Positions 37,401-44,956 are shown, numbered from the stretch's first letter. The stretch is DNA of 44,956 bases from Bacteroidaceae bacterium (GCA_017453465.1 JAFTEV010000078.1:1-44956), one strand, 5' to 3'. The notes: generated from the sequence alone by a model not told the origin. A program made the numbers and translations.

Positions 37401-38675
37401 CTATTTATTAAATATGTATTCAAAACATTTATCGGCTGCACCGGCATTGGCATTGATGTATGCCCCGGCTTTCTTTCCTGCCGTTTCCAGTCGGGGGTGG
37501 TCGGTAATCAGTTTGTCCATGATGGCGGCAAACGACGGTGCATCGATGTATTCAAAGGCTCCACCTTGTCGGAGGAGAGCCTGAGCTTCCTGGAATTTCT
37601 TGTTCTTGGGGCCAAAGACCACGGGAATGCCATAGACTGCCGCTTCGGGCACATTGTGGATGCCTACGCCAAAGCCACCGCCGATGAGGGCTATCATGCC
37701 ATAGCGATAGATGGACGAAAGTTTGCCGAAACAATCGACAATCATAACCTGTTCGTCAGTCACACGTACTCTCCCCGACTCCACTTCAGTATAGCGTACA
37801 GCCTTTAGTCCACTGGCCTCCAGCAGATGGTCGATGCTTTTCAGGTGGACGGCACTGATGACGTGGGGCGCAATAATCAGCTTCCAGTCGCGGTGCTGTG
37901 CAAAGTAGGGAATGTAGATTTCCTCGTCGGGACCCCACGAAGAGCCAGCTATGAAACAAGGGCTGCCAGCCACAAACTGCTCGACGACGGGAAGCGGTGC
38001 TGCTGCATTCTTGATGGCAATGACGCGGTCCAGACGGGTGTCGCCAACTACCGTGACATTGTTCACTCCGTGTGCCTGGAGCAGTTGTTTGCTTTGTTCG
38101 TTCTGCACAAAGAGGTGGTCAAACTGGCGCAGTGGAATCATCGTGCCCCACCAACGGAAGAACCGCTGGCCAGGACGGAAGATGCTGGAAACGCTGTACA
38201 GCTTCACCCCCCGCTTATGAGCCGAGAGGAGGTAGTTGCTCCAAAACTCATACTTGATGAAGATGCCTATTTCGGGGTGAGCCAATCGAAGGAAGGTAAG
38301 CACGTAGGCTGGTGTGTCGAAAGGCAGGTAACAAACCACGTCTGCGCCGTGATAGTCTTTCCGCACCTCGTAGCCCGAAGGGGAGAAGAAGGTCAGCAGT
38401 ATCTTGTATTCGGGATGCTCCTTCCGCAGCCTTTCCATCAGAGGGCGACCTTGCTCAAATTCGCCCAAAGAAGCAGCGTGGAACCACGCCACACGGTCTT
38501 CTGGCTTAATCTCTGCATGTAAAATGCGGAACGTGTCAATCATTCCCTCTACGAGCTTCTTTGCCTTGTTCGAGAACAGGGAAGCAACGATTACAGCCAA
38601 TGCGTAAGCGTACAGTCCTATACTATATATAATTCTGTAAAGCCTTATCATAAACTTCGGCTGAAACCTTGTCAT
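37401..38675 (-). CDS. waaA: 3-deoxy-D-manno-octulosonic acid (Kdo) transferase
   Basis: A 424-residue GT30 enzyme that transfers Kdo from CMP-Kdo to lipid A precursor at the inner membrane. An N-terminal membrane anchor (about 14-34) is followed by the acceptor block AWFHAASLGEFEQ with the presumed catalytic base Glu72, then FIKYEFWSNYL and the C-terminal GGGFGVGIHNVPEAAVYGIP that binds the donor. The ATG at 38675 overlaps the gltX stop (TGATG). An ATG at 38651 (MIRLYRIIYSIG) is an equally plausible start closer to the usual N-terminus. It is followed by DUF4254 and GT4 genes. Confidence 0.93.
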   Translation of the reverse strand: MTRFQPKFMIRLYRIIYSIGLYAYALAVIVASLFSNKAKKLVEGMIDTFRILHAEIKPEDRVAWFHAASLGEFEQGRPLMERLRKEHPEYKILLTFFSPSGYEVRKDYHGADVVCYLPFDTPAYVLTFLRLAHPEIGIFIKYEFWSNYLLSAHKRGVKLYSVSSIFRPGQRFFRWWGTMIPLRQFDHLFVQNEQSKQLLQAHGVNNVTVVGDTRLDRVIAIKNAAAPLPVVEQFVAGSPCFIAGSSWGPDEEIYIPYFAQHRDWKLIIAPHVISAVHLKSIDHLLEASGLKAVRYTEVESGRVRVTDEQVMIVDCFGKLSSIYRYGMIALIGGGFGVGIHNVPEAAVYGIPVVFGPKNKKFQEAQALLRQGGAFEYIDAPSFAAIMDKLITDHPRLETAGKKAGAYINANAGAADKCFEYIFNK

Positions 38676-40237
38676 CAGCCCAGCGTTTCAATCGCAAACT
38701 TCATTCTCTTCATTACCTCTTCCTTGCCCAGGAAGGCACTCAGTTCGTACATGTCAGGGCCTTGGCCTGTGCCCACCAGGGCCACACGCCAGGCATTCCA
38801 CGGCTTGATGCCAGTCTGTTCTGCCCAGGGGTCAACAACTGCTTTCTGGCCTTCCACCGTGAAATCGTCAATGCCGGCCAGCACGGTGAGCATCTGCTGC
38901 ATTTCGGTAGCGGTGCCTTCCTTCCAGTTCTTGCGGATGAACTTGTCACCCTCCTTGTCAAACTCAGTCGGAGCCACAAAGAAGAACTTCGTGAGTGGCC
39001 ACAAGTCACTGGCAAAACTGATGTTGCGCTTCTTCTTGTTGCCCAGACCGTCCACATATTCTATCACCTTCAGCTTCATCATGCGCACCACTTCTGCCTC
39101 CTGTTCAGCCGTGGCCGTAATGCCAGCTTCGCGAAGCACCTTGTCGAAGGCTGGCACCCAGTCGCTGTCGGGACGCTGAATGAGGTACTGGTGGTTGAAC
39201 CACGCAGCCTTCACGTAGTCGAACTTTGCGCCGTTCTTCGAACACTTGCTCAGGTCGAACAACTTCACCATTTCGTCCAGCGACATCAGTTCCTGGTCAT
39301 TACCTGGATTCCAGCCCAGCAGGGCAAGGAAGTTGATGACGGCTTCGGGCAGATAGCCCTTTTCGCGATAGCCGCTCGACACAGCCCCAGACTTTGGGTC
39401 GTGCCACTCCAGCGGGAACACGGGGAAACCCAGCTTGTCGCCGTCACGCTTCGACAACTTACCATTGCCCACAGGCTTCAAGAGCAGAGGCAGATGGGCA
39501 AACCGAGGCATGGTGTCGGCCCAGCCAAAGGCTTCGTAGAGCAGTACGTGCAAAGGAGAACTGGGCAGCCACTCCTCGCCACGAATGACGTGAGTCACTT
39601 CCATCAAGTGGTCATCCACAATGTTGGCCAGATGATAAGTAGGCAGGTCGTCAGCACTCTTGTAGAGCACCTTGTCGTCCAAGATGCTGCTGTTGATGAC
39701 CACTTCGCCACGGATGATGTCGTTCACCACCACGTCACGTCCTGGTTCAATCTTGAAGCGCACCACGTAGGGCGTGCCAGCCTGAATGAGTGCATCCACC
39801 TCGGCCTCCGGCATGGTCAGCGAATTGCGCATCATGCCGCGTGTCTGGGCATCATACTGGAAGTTCTCTATCTCTGCACGCTTGGCATCCAGCTCCTCTG
39901 GCGTGTCGAAGGCAATGTAAGCCTTCCCGCCATCAAGCAGCACCTTCACATACTGGCGATAGATGTCGCGACGCTCACTCTGGCGATAAGGCCCGTGGTC
40001 GCCGCCAAAGCTGACACCTTCGTCAAACTGAATGCCCAGCCACTTGAACGACTCCAGGATGTACTCCTCTGCACCAGGGACAAACCGTGTAGAGTCTGTG
40101 TCCTCGATGCGGAAAATCAAGTCGCCGCCATGTTGCTTCGCAAACAGATAATTATACAGGGCAGTGCGCACACCGCCAATATGCAGAGGCCCCGTGGGGC
40201 TGGGTGCAAAGCGCACCCTCACTTTTCTTTCAGTCAT
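38675..40237 (-). CDS. gltX: Glutamyl-tRNA synthetase
   Basis: 520 residues from the ATG at 40237 ([16 protein letters not shown]). A longer in-frame ATG at 40264 overlaps the promoter box and is rejected. It is a class I synthetase: the HIGH-type motif is HIGG in [18 protein letters not shown], and the KMSKS-type motif is [12 protein letters not shown] helical anticodon-binding domain follows. It charges tRNA-Glu in the cytoplasm. It is first in an operon with waaA (1-bp overlap), a DUF4254 gene and a GT4 gene. A -7 box lies at 40262-40269. Confidence 0.97.
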   Translation of the reverse strand: MTERKVRVRFAPSPTGPLHIGGVRTALYNYLFAKQHGGDLIFRIEDTDSTRFVPGAEEYILESFKWLGIQFDEGVSFGGDHGPYRQSERRDIYRQYVKVLLDGGKAYIAFDTPEELDAKRAEIENFQYDAQTRGMMRNSLTMPEAEVDALIQAGTPYVVRFKIEPGRDVVVNDIIRGEVVINSSILDDKVLYKSADDLPTYHLANIVDDHLMEVTHVIRGEEWLPSSPLHVLLYEAFGWADTMPRFAHLPLLLKPVGNGKLSKRDGDKLGFPVFPLEWHDPKSGAVSSGYREKGYLPEAVINFLALLGWNPGNDQELMSLDEMVKLFDLSKCSKNGAKFDYVKAAWFNHQYLIQRPDSDWVPAFDKVLREAGITATAEQEAEVVRMMKLKVIEYVDGLGNKKKRNISFASDLWPLTKFFFVAPTEFDKEGDKFIRKNWKEGTATEMQQMLTVLAGIDDFTVEGQKAVVDPWAEQTGIKPWNAWRVALVGTGQGPDMYELSAFLGKEEVMKRMKFAIETLG

Positions 40238-40261
40238 TGTCTTTTGTGATGATTTTGTCCG

Positions 40262-40269
40262 CAAAGGTA
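40262..40269 (-). promoter_or_regulatory. -7 promoter box for gltX operon
   Basis: The minus strand reads TACCTTTG (TAnnTTTG), 25 bp upstream of the gltX ATG. A weak TGTG sits 19 bp further upstream at the -33 position. It faces away from the ilvE promoter. Confidence 0.65.
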
Positions 40270-40331
40270 GTGATTTTTATTTTAATTTCACACTTTTACA
40301 CTCCACATATTACTTTTTTTATACAAAAACG

Positions 40332-40362
40332 ATTGCAGTGTGGCAGAAAAAGCGTACTTTTG
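40332..40362 (+). promoter_or_regulatory. Promoter of ilvE
   Basis: ATTG (40332-40335) and TACTTTTG (40355-40362) are separated by exactly 19 bp, fitting the Bacteroidota TTTG-N19-TAnnTTTG pattern. The leader to the ATG at 40406 is about 36 bases. Confidence 0.75.
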
Positions 40363-40405
40363 CACTTAAAATAAGAAAACACAAAAACGTTAAAACGCTA
40401 CAATA

Positions 40406-41428
40406 ATGGAAAACATTGATTGGTCAAGCCTCGGTTTTGGCTACCACAAGACCGACTACAACGTGCGTTGCTACTACCGCAACGGCGCGTGGGGCGAAAT
40501 TGAAGTTTGCTCCGAAGAAACCATCCCCATGCACATGGCCGCCACCTGTCTGCACTACGGACAGGAGGCTTTTGAGGGTCTCAAGGCATACCGCTGTCCC
40601 GACGGCAAGGTGCGCGTGTTCCGCAGCGACGAGAATGCAGCCCGTCTGCAATCCACCTGCCGTGGCATTCTCATGCCCGAACTGCCCACCGAGAAGTTCA
40701 ACGAAATGGTTGACAAGGTCATCCGCCTCAACGAGCGATTCATTCCGCCCTACGAGACGGGAGCCACCCTCTACGTCCGTCCGCTCCTCATCGGCACCAG
40801 CGCACAGGTGGGCGTACACCCTGCCAGCGAATACCTCTTTGTCATCTTCGTCACACCCGTAGGCCCCTACTTCAAGGGCGGCTTCAGCTGCAACCCCTAC
40901 GTCATCATCCGCGAATACGACCGCTCTGCCCCACTCGGCACCGGCATTTACAAGGTGGGCGGCAACTATGCAGCCAGCCTCCGCGCCAACAAGATGGCAC
41001 ACGACCTGGGCTATGCCTGTGAGTTCTACCTCGATGCTAAGGAGAAGAAATACATGGACGAGTGTGGTGCAGCCAACTTCTTCGGCATCAAGAACAACAC
41101 CTACGTCACGCCGAAGTCAACCTCTATCCTGCCCAGCATCACCAACAAGAGTCTGATGCAGCTGGCCGAAGACCTCGGCCTGAAGGTGGAACGCCGCCAG
41201 ATACCAGAAGAAGAGCTTGAAACCTTTGAAGAGGCAGGAGCCTGTGGCACAGCCGCCGTCATCTCGCCCATCAGCAAGATTGACGACCTCGACACAAAGA
41301 AGAGCTACGTCTTCTCAGCCGACGGCAAGCCAGGACCCATCTCCACCAAGCTCTACAACCTCCTGCGCGGCATCCAGTACGGCACCGAACCCGACACACA
41401 CGGCTGGACTCGCGTAGTCATTGAATAA
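40406..41428 (+). CDS. ilvE: Branched-chain amino acid aminotransferase
   Basis: A 340-residue class IV PLP aminotransferase of BCAT type. It interconverts leucine, isoleucine and valine with their 2-oxo acids using 2-oxoglutarate, in the cytoplasm. The PLP-binding lysine is Lys183 in IYKVGGNYAASL. Family blocks YGQEAFEGLKAYR, YVRPLLIGTSAQVGV and EAGACGTAAVISPI are present. Full length, starting MENIDWSSLGFGYHKTDYN. It is monocistronic: its own promoter lies upstream and a strong hairpin 50 bp after the stop. Confidence 0.96.
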   Translation: MENIDWSSLGFGYHKTDYNVRCYYRNGAWGEIEVCSEETIPMHMAATCLHYGQEAFEGLKAYRCPDGKVRVFRSDENAARLQSTCRGILMPELPTEKFNEMVDKVIRLNERFIPPYETGATLYVRPLLIGTSAQVGVHPASEYLFVIFVTPVGPYFKGGFSCNPYVIIREYDRSAPLGTGIYKVGGNYAASLRANKMAHDLGYACEFYLDAKEKKYMDECGAANFFGIKNNTYVTPKSTSILPSITNKSLMQLAEDLGLKVERRQIPEEELETFEEAGACGTAAVISPISKIDDLDTKKSYVFSADGKPGPISTKLYNLLRGIQYGTEPDTHGWTRVVIE

Positions 41429-41478
41429 TCGGTCCGATAATCGAGTCCTGGACACAGAGACACACAGCTGTCTCACAA

Positions 41479-41529
41479 CAGTAGCACTGCATTGCTGCAA
41501 ACGGCGCAATGCAGTGCTACTGCTGTTTT
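41479..41529 (+). terminator. ilvE terminator hairpin
   Basis: CAGTAGCACTGCATTG (41479-41494) is perfectly complementary to 41507-41522, with a 12-base loop, followed by CTGTTTTATAG. The stem is longer than usual. Confidence 0.7.
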
Positions 41530-41535
41530 ATAGTT

Positions 41536-41600
41536 CTCTCACTTCAGCAGCAAAGTGCGCTCACTTCAGTGGAAAAGTGCGCTCACTCAAGCGGCACTGC
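41536..41600. repeat. Three tandem 22-bp units between ilvE and sstT
   Basis: Units start at 41536, 41558 and 41580 with the shared core CTCACTTCAG (CTCACTCAAG in the third). The third merges into the sstT terminator hairpin. Function unknown. Confidence 0.6.
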
Positions 41601-41617
41601 ACGCTGGCCGCAGTGCC
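41593..41617 (-). terminator. Candidate sstT terminator hairpin
   Basis: GGCACTGC (41593-41600) pairs with GCAGTGCC (41610-41617), 9-base loop, 9 bp past the sstT stop on the minus strand. There is no strong T-run. Confidence 0.45.
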
Positions 41618-41625
41618 AAACCTTT

Positions 41626-42837
41626 TCACTTCCGGTCGTGCCACTCTGCCGTGACGGTGAAGAGGGCATCGCCACTGCTGTTGAGGGCGGTCTCGACGGA
41701 GTCCTGAACCACACCGATGATGAAGCCGACGGCTACGGCTTGCATGGCGATGTCGCCCGAAATGCCGAACAGCGAACTGGCCATGGGGATAAGCAGGAGC
41801 GAACCTCCCGCCACGCCCGATGCACCACAGGCTGCCAAGGTAGCCAACAGACTGAGAAAGAGGGCAGCAAAGATGTTGACCTCTATGCCTAAGGTGTGGC
41901 AGAGAGCGAGGGTCATCACGGTGATAGTGACGGCGGCTCCGTTCATGTTGATGGTGGCACCCAGCGGGATGCTGACGGAGTAGAAGTCCTCCTCAATGCC
42001 CAGCCGACGGCAAAGGTTCATGTTGATGGGAATGTTGGCAGCAGAAGAGCGGGTGAAAAAGGCATTGAGACCACTCTCCTTCAGGCAGGTCCACACCAGG
42101 GGGAAGGGATTGCGGCGCAGGTAGAGTGCCACAATCAGCGGATTGACAATGAGGGCAGAACAGAGCATACAGCCCACCAGCAGGAGGAGCAGTTTGCCGT
42201 AGGTCGTGAAGATGTCGAGCCCGCTCTCCGAAACCGAGGCAAAGACGAGGCCCAAGATGCCGAAGGGCGCAAACTGAATGACCCAGCGCACGGCTTGGGA
42301 TATGACTTCGCTCAGGTCGCCCAGTATCTGGATGGTGGTCTGGCTGGCTTTCAGCTTCAGGGCCAAGCCAATGATGACTGCCCAGAAGAGCACACCGAGG
42401 TAGTTGGCACTGGTGACGGACTGCAAGGGATTGGACACCATGTTGGTAGCCAACTGGCTGAACACCTCGTAGAGTCCGCCCGGAGCCTGACTCTCAGCCG
42501 TGCCGCTCAGCACAATCTCTACGGGGAAGAGGAAACTGGCCACCACCGCTACTGCGGCAGCAAGGAAGGTGGCCAACAGATAGAGCGTGATGACGGTGCG
42601 GAAGCGTGCGCCCAGTCCGCCCTGCGCCTTGGCGATGGAGGCCGCCACAAGCACGGCCACCAGAATGGGGGCAATGGCCTTGAGCGCACTGACAAACAGG
42701 CTGCCCAGAATGCCGATGAACGTAAACTGCGGACAAGCCAGGCCCAGCACAACACCCAGAACCAGCCCCACCAGGATGCGGAGCACCAGGCTCATGCGCC
42801 GCCATTTGCCCGCGAGGGCCAAGAACAGCTTTTTCAT
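41626..42837 (-). CDS. sstT: Serine/threonine:sodium symporter
   Basis: A 403-residue inner-membrane protein of the DAACS (dicarboxylate/amino acid:cation symporter) family. Eight or so membrane segments and two re-entrant regions are expected. Hallmarks are TRSSAANIPINMNLC (serine-rich hairpin), PLGATINMNGAA and the C-terminal GVVQDSVETALNSSGDALFT, which fit SstT better than glutamate carriers. It takes up serine and threonine with sodium. The ATG is 5 bp after the guaD stop with AAGGGG between, a rare Shine-Dalgarno-like sequence in this group, so it is cotranscribed with guaD. Confidence 0.94.
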   Translation of the reverse strand: MKKLFLALAGKWRRMSLVLRILVGLVLGVVLGLACPQFTFIGILGSLFVSALKAIAPILVAVLVAASIAKAQGGLGARFRTVITLYLLATFLAAAVAVVASFLFPVEIVLSGTAESQAPGGLYEVFSQLATNMVSNPLQSVTSANYLGVLFWAVIIGLALKLKASQTTIQILGDLSEVISQAVRWVIQFAPFGILGLVFASVSESGLDIFTTYGKLLLLLVGCMLCSALIVNPLIVALYLRRNPFPLVWTCLKESGLNAFFTRSSAANIPINMNLCRRLGIEEDFYSVSIPLGATINMNGAAVTITVMTLALCHTLGIEVNIFAALFLSLLATLAACGASGVAGGSLLLIPMASSLFGISGDIAMQAVAVGFIIGVVQDSVETALNSSGDALFTVTAEWHDRK

Positions 42838-42842
42838 ACCCC

Positions 42843-43319
42843 TTAGTATTCCACCTTGTCGGCCTTGTTTTCCCAGTCGCGGAAAGCCCGCAATGCCTGG
42901 TCGCGCATCAACATTCGGGTGGGGATGCTGCGCTCAGCGGGCTGGCGGTCAATCTCTTCGTAGATGAACTTGTCGCCGAAGTTGATGTGCTCGGCATCCT
43001 CCTTCGTGTTGCCATAGTAGATGCGGTCTATGCCAGCCCAGTAGATGGCAGCCAGACACATGGGGCAGGGTTCGCAGCTGGTGTAGATGGTGCAGCCTTT
43101 CAAGCGGAAGTCGCCCACCTGCTGACAGGCAGCGCGGATGGCACTGACCTCGGCGTGTGCCGTGGGGTCGTTGTTGGCCGTCACGCGGTTCACGCCTGTG
43201 GCCACGACCTGTCCGTCCCTCACGATGACGGCACCAAAGGGGCCACCGCCCTTCTTCACGTTCTCCACGCTCAGGTCAATGGCCTGCTGCATGAATTGTT
43301 TGTCGGTTTCGGTAATCAT
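42843..43319 (-). CDS. guaD: Guanine deaminase / nucleoside deaminase
   Basis: 158 residues from the ATG at 43319 (MITETDKQFMQQAIDLS). The frame is open further upstream only because of antisense overlap with the methyltransferase gene. It is a cytidine-deaminase-fold zinc enzyme: HAEV (HAE catalytic motif in PTAHAEVSAIRAAC) and PCPMC (zinc cysteines). Length and the C-terminal FGDKFIYEEIDRQP with the aromatic tail match small guanine deaminases of GuaD type rather than TadA. It converts guanine to xanthine in the cytoplasm. A divergent -7 box lies at 43346-43353. Operon with sstT. Confidence 0.88.
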   Translation of the reverse strand: MITETDKQFMQQAIDLSVENVKKGGGPFGAVIVRDGQVVATGVNRVTANNDPTAHAEVSAIRAACQQVGDFRLKGCTIYTSCEPCPMCLAAIYWAGIDRIYYGNTKEDAEHINFGDKFIYEEIDRQPAERSIPTRMLMRDQALRAFRDWENKADKVEY

Positions 43320-43345
43320 ATTTGCAATTTCAACGGATTTTTCGG

Positions 43346-43353
43346 CAAAGATA
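43346..43353 (-). promoter_or_regulatory. -7 promoter box of guaD-sstT
   Basis: The minus strand reads TATCTTTG, 26 bp upstream of the guaD ATG and only 14 bp from the oppositely oriented -7 box of the methyltransferase gene, so the two promoters must overlap. Confidence 0.7.
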
Positions 43354-43367
43354 CAAACTTTTTTCTG

Positions 43368-43375
43368 TATCTTTG
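43368..43375 (+). promoter_or_regulatory. -7 promoter box of the tRNA methyltransferase gene
   Basis: TATCTTTG on the plus strand ends only 4 bp before the ATG at 43380. Transcription would start at or about the initiation codon, implying a leaderless mRNA. Confidence 0.65.
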
Positions 43376-43379
43376 CAGC

Positions 43380-44084
43380 ATGAGAGCAGAAAACACATTC
43401 CAATTCAAACAATTTAGTGTCTGCCACGCCCGCTGTGCCATGAAGGTAGGCACCGACGGCGTGCTGCTCGGTGCGTGGGCCGACGTGGAGGGCGCCACCA
43501 CCGCACTCGACATCGGCACGGGTTCGGGCCTCATCGCCCTGATGCTGGCTCAGCGAAACGCCACACTCCGCGTCTGGGGCATTGACATCGACACCGCCGC
43601 CGTGGAGCAAGCCAAGGAGAACGCCGAGCGCAGTCCGTGGGCAGACCGCATCGAGGTGCTGCAAGCCGACTTCTGCCATGTTGCACGTTCTCAAACCTTT
43701 TCGCTCATCGTGAGCAATCCGCCTTTCCATGCCGAAGACACCCCCAACCCCGATCAGGCACGCAATGCCGCCCGCCACACCTCGGCACTGCCCATCCCCG
43801 TGCTGATGCGGAATGCCGCTGCCTTGCTCGAAGGGCAGGGACGCTTTTGCCTCATCGTCCCCACCACGCTGGCCGCCGAAGTCATTGGCGAAGGGGCTGC
43901 CAACCACCTCTACCTTTCACGCCGAACCGACGTAAAGACGACTCCCGCCAAACCCGCCAAGCGCAGCTTGCTGGAGTTCAGGCTTTACGCCTCCCCCACG
44001 GAGCACTCCGTCCTCCACCTGCAAGACGATCACGGCGGGCGCAGCGAGGCATACAGCGCATTGACCGAAGCGTTCTATCTTTAA
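43380..44084 (+). CDS. trmN6: tRNA1(Val) (adenine37-N6)-methyltransferase family protein
   Basis: A 234-residue SAM-dependent methyltransferase. It starts MRAENTFQFKQFSVCHARCA, typical of the YfiC/TrmN6 family. SAM motif I is LDIGTGSGLIAL (residues 43-54), acidic motif II is GIDID, and the N6-adenine motif NPPF is at 113-116. It would methylate A37 of tRNA1-Val in the cytoplasm; assignment beyond the family is inference. The ATG at 43380 sits almost on its own promoter, so a leaderless transcript is likely. It is monocistronic, ending 26 bp before a very strong terminator. Confidence 0.92.
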   Translation: MRAENTFQFKQFSVCHARCAMKVGTDGVLLGAWADVEGATTALDIGTGSGLIALMLAQRNATLRVWGIDIDTAAVEQAKENAERSPWADRIEVLQADFCHVARSQTFSLIVSNPPFHAEDTPNPDQARNAARHTSALPIPVLMRNAAALLEGQGRFCLIVPTTLAAEVIGEGAANHLYLSRRTDVKTTPAKPAKRSLLEFRLYASPTEHSVLHLQDDHGGRSEAYSALTEAFYL

Positions 44085-44110
44085 TCTACATCCCTACAGA
44101 CCTGTTTTCG

Positions 44111-44175
44111 CCACCGACCAGCGCAGATTACACGCCCCCCTTGTGTAGTCTGCGCTGGTCGGTGGTTTTGTTCTT
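44111..44175 (+). terminator. Strong terminator with 23-bp stem
   Basis: Arms 44111-44133 (beginning CCACCGACCAGCGCAGA) and 44143-44165 pair over 23 positions with a single wobble, loop of 9 bases, followed by TTTTGTTCTT. It terminates the methyltransferase gene. The stem is well over the usual length. Confidence 0.85.
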
Positions 44176-44267
44176 CCCTGCAAATCCTAACTTCCGGAGA
44201 CTTCTATCCATTGAACACATCTTTAATATAAATAGAGGTATGGTCTCGTTTTTCTTAAGCCGTGTTA

Positions 44268-44333
44268 GCAATGCGTCGCGCTCGTGTAGGCAATGGTTTG
44301 GGATTGATTGCCTACGCGGGAGCGACGCATTGC
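44268..44333. repeat. Inverted repeat GCAATGCGTCGC ... GCGACGCATTGC
   Basis: Arms of 27 bp (44268-44294 and 44307-44333) with about four mismatches and a 12-base loop. A further degenerate direct copy of the right arm (ATTGCCTACGTGAGTGCGAC) follows at 44329-44348. No ORF is here. It may be a short repetitive element. Confidence 0.65.
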
Positions 44334-44482
44334 CTACGTGAGTGCGACGGATGCTATACGTAACAAGCTCAGTTTGTTTTCAATACTCAAACAGAAGCGG
44401 TTACGCACAAAAATTTGTGTGGAAACTGTTGTGTTCCTGCTCCAATAAATGTTCTTTAACAAATTAAGGTGGGTATGTGGTT

Positions 44483-44735
44483 GTACATTAATTGTGGGGG
44501 CTTGAACATTAATTTGGGGGAAATTGGTCCGTTAATTAGGGGAAATTAGGTTCGTTAATCATGGGGAAATTAGGATGCTAATAACCTGAAATGAATTTGC
44601 AACCGACAAATTATCGCCTATCCATCAACTAACACCATTGAATCTAAACAAGCATATAATTTCCCCAAATTAACGGGCTAATTTCCCCAAATTAATGTTC
44701 AAGTCCCCCCAATTAATGTTCAAGCACCCCACAAT
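44483..44735. repeat. Long inverted array of 20-22 bp GGGG-containing units
   Basis: Left arm (about 44483-44566): units such as CTTGAACATTAATTTGGGG and AAATTAGGTTCGTTAATC, four or five in a row. Right arm (about 44657-44735): the same units inverted. The best pair, 44501-44519 against 44685-44703, is a perfect 19-bp inverted match. The spacer is about 90 bp and has no ORF. It may be a mobile-element remnant, or a hairpin or protein-binding array. The rest of 44085-44956 holds the terminator, the repeat at 44268 and the promoter at 44782. Confidence 0.7.
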
Positions 44736-44781
44736 TTATGTAACTGCAATCTTTCTTTCCTTGAAAATCCTTGCATTTTGT

Positions 44782-44812
44782 TTCGTCGTTCTGTTTCTTT
44801 TTCGTATCTTTG
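44782..44812 (+). promoter_or_regulatory. Forward promoter reading out of the window
   Basis: TTCG (44782-44785) and TATCTTTG (44805-44812) are exactly 19 bp apart, a good Bacteroidota promoter. No gene starts convincingly before the window ends, so it drives either a gene beyond 44956 or a small RNA. Confidence 0.65.
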
Positions 44813-44839
44813 CCGCTGATATTCAAAAAAATCGTATCT

Positions 44840-44927
44840 ATTTGGCTTTCAATGCCAAATTTTGATGGTGAAAATGTAGGGTAACGATTTAGTCCCAATT
44901 CTGCTTCATTGGTTTTCTACATTTTCA
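44840..44927 (+). other. Structured leader downstream of the 44.8-kb promoter
   Basis: Two inverted repeats occur in the presumed transcript: ATTTGGC with GCCAAAT (44840-44846 / 44854-44860) and TGAAAATGTAG with CTACATTTTCA (44869-44879 / 44917-44927). They suggest a folded 5' leader or a small RNA. No known riboswitch motif was recognised. Confidence 0.4.
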
Positions 44928-44956
44928 TTCGTGTCAAACAACTCTTTACGGGTGCA

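Noticed and set aside
38669-40249. 526-codon open frame opposite gltX
   Set aside because: Antisense to a complete glutamyl-tRNA synthetase; no recognisable protein features.
43320-43907. Upstream extension of guaD to a 354-residue protein
   Set aside because: The extra part lies antisense to the methyltransferase gene. The deaminase fold and family length start at 43319, next to a proper promoter.
44483-44735. Possible replication origin iterons
   Set aside because: Repeats are mirrored rather than all direct, and no replication initiator gene or DnaA box cluster was seen. Kept only as an unexplained repeat.
44713-44898. 61-codon minus-strand ORF near the window end
   Set aside because: It runs against a good forward promoter and through hairpins, is lysine- and repeat-rich, and has no recognisable motif.

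Overview
The window looks like a chromosomal segment of a Prevotella-type Bacteroidota (Prevotellaceae). The evidence is tandem SusC/SusD-like outer-membrane glycan importers, xylanolytic enzymes with Prevotella-type architectures (a GH10-CE1 fusion, and a GPH symporter next to a GH43), Bacteroidota-type promoters (TAnnTTTG -7 boxes), and intergenic arrays of 7-8 bp tandem repeats. No rRNA, tRNA, CRISPR array or intact insertion sequence was seen.

From 128 to 31345 everything is on the minus strand and forms a large xylan utilisation locus, so transcription runs from high to low coordinates. (a) 29957-31345 and 28891-29922: a GPH-family sugar symporter and a cytoplasmic GH43, ending at a terminator near 28.7 kb. 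(b) 28629 down to 10473: FAS1 lipoprotein - SusC - SusD - FAS1 lipoprotein - (203 bp repeat-rich gap) - FAS1 lipoprotein - SusC - SusD - acetyl esterase, ending at a terminator near 10.38 kb. (c) 9944 down to 128: exported GH43 with a CBM6-like tail, GH51, GH67, GH43, and GH10-CE1. Together these would bind, cut, deacetylate, deferuloylate, de-arabinosylate and de-glucuronylate arabinoglucuronoxylan, import the oligomers and hydrolyse them to xylose. No regulator (HTCS, AraC, ECF) is in the window. A direct repeat just upstream of operon (c) is a candidate operator.

From 31.6 to 44.1 kb lie housekeeping genes: purU-typA; an M48 membrane protease; gltX-waaA-DUF4254-GT4; ilvE; guaD-sstT; and a tRNA1(Val)-type adenine methyltransferase. 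Several are divergent pairs with recognisable promoters. From 44.1 kb to the end there is no convincing gene. That stretch holds a strong terminator, two inverted-repeat structures and a forward promoter reading out of the window.

The most unusual observation is at the 5' end of the GH51 gene (7801-7868). A (AGTGAAA)3 heptamer tract sits inside what would be its signal peptide and throws the leader out of frame. One extra heptamer would restore an in-frame secretion signal. In the present state the 22-codon leader stops at a TGA overlapping an ATG (ATGA) that restarts the enzyme without a signal. This could be a slipped-strand switch of enzyme location. The same heptamer family also forms part of palindromic repeats at the ends of operons and part of a SusD signal peptide.
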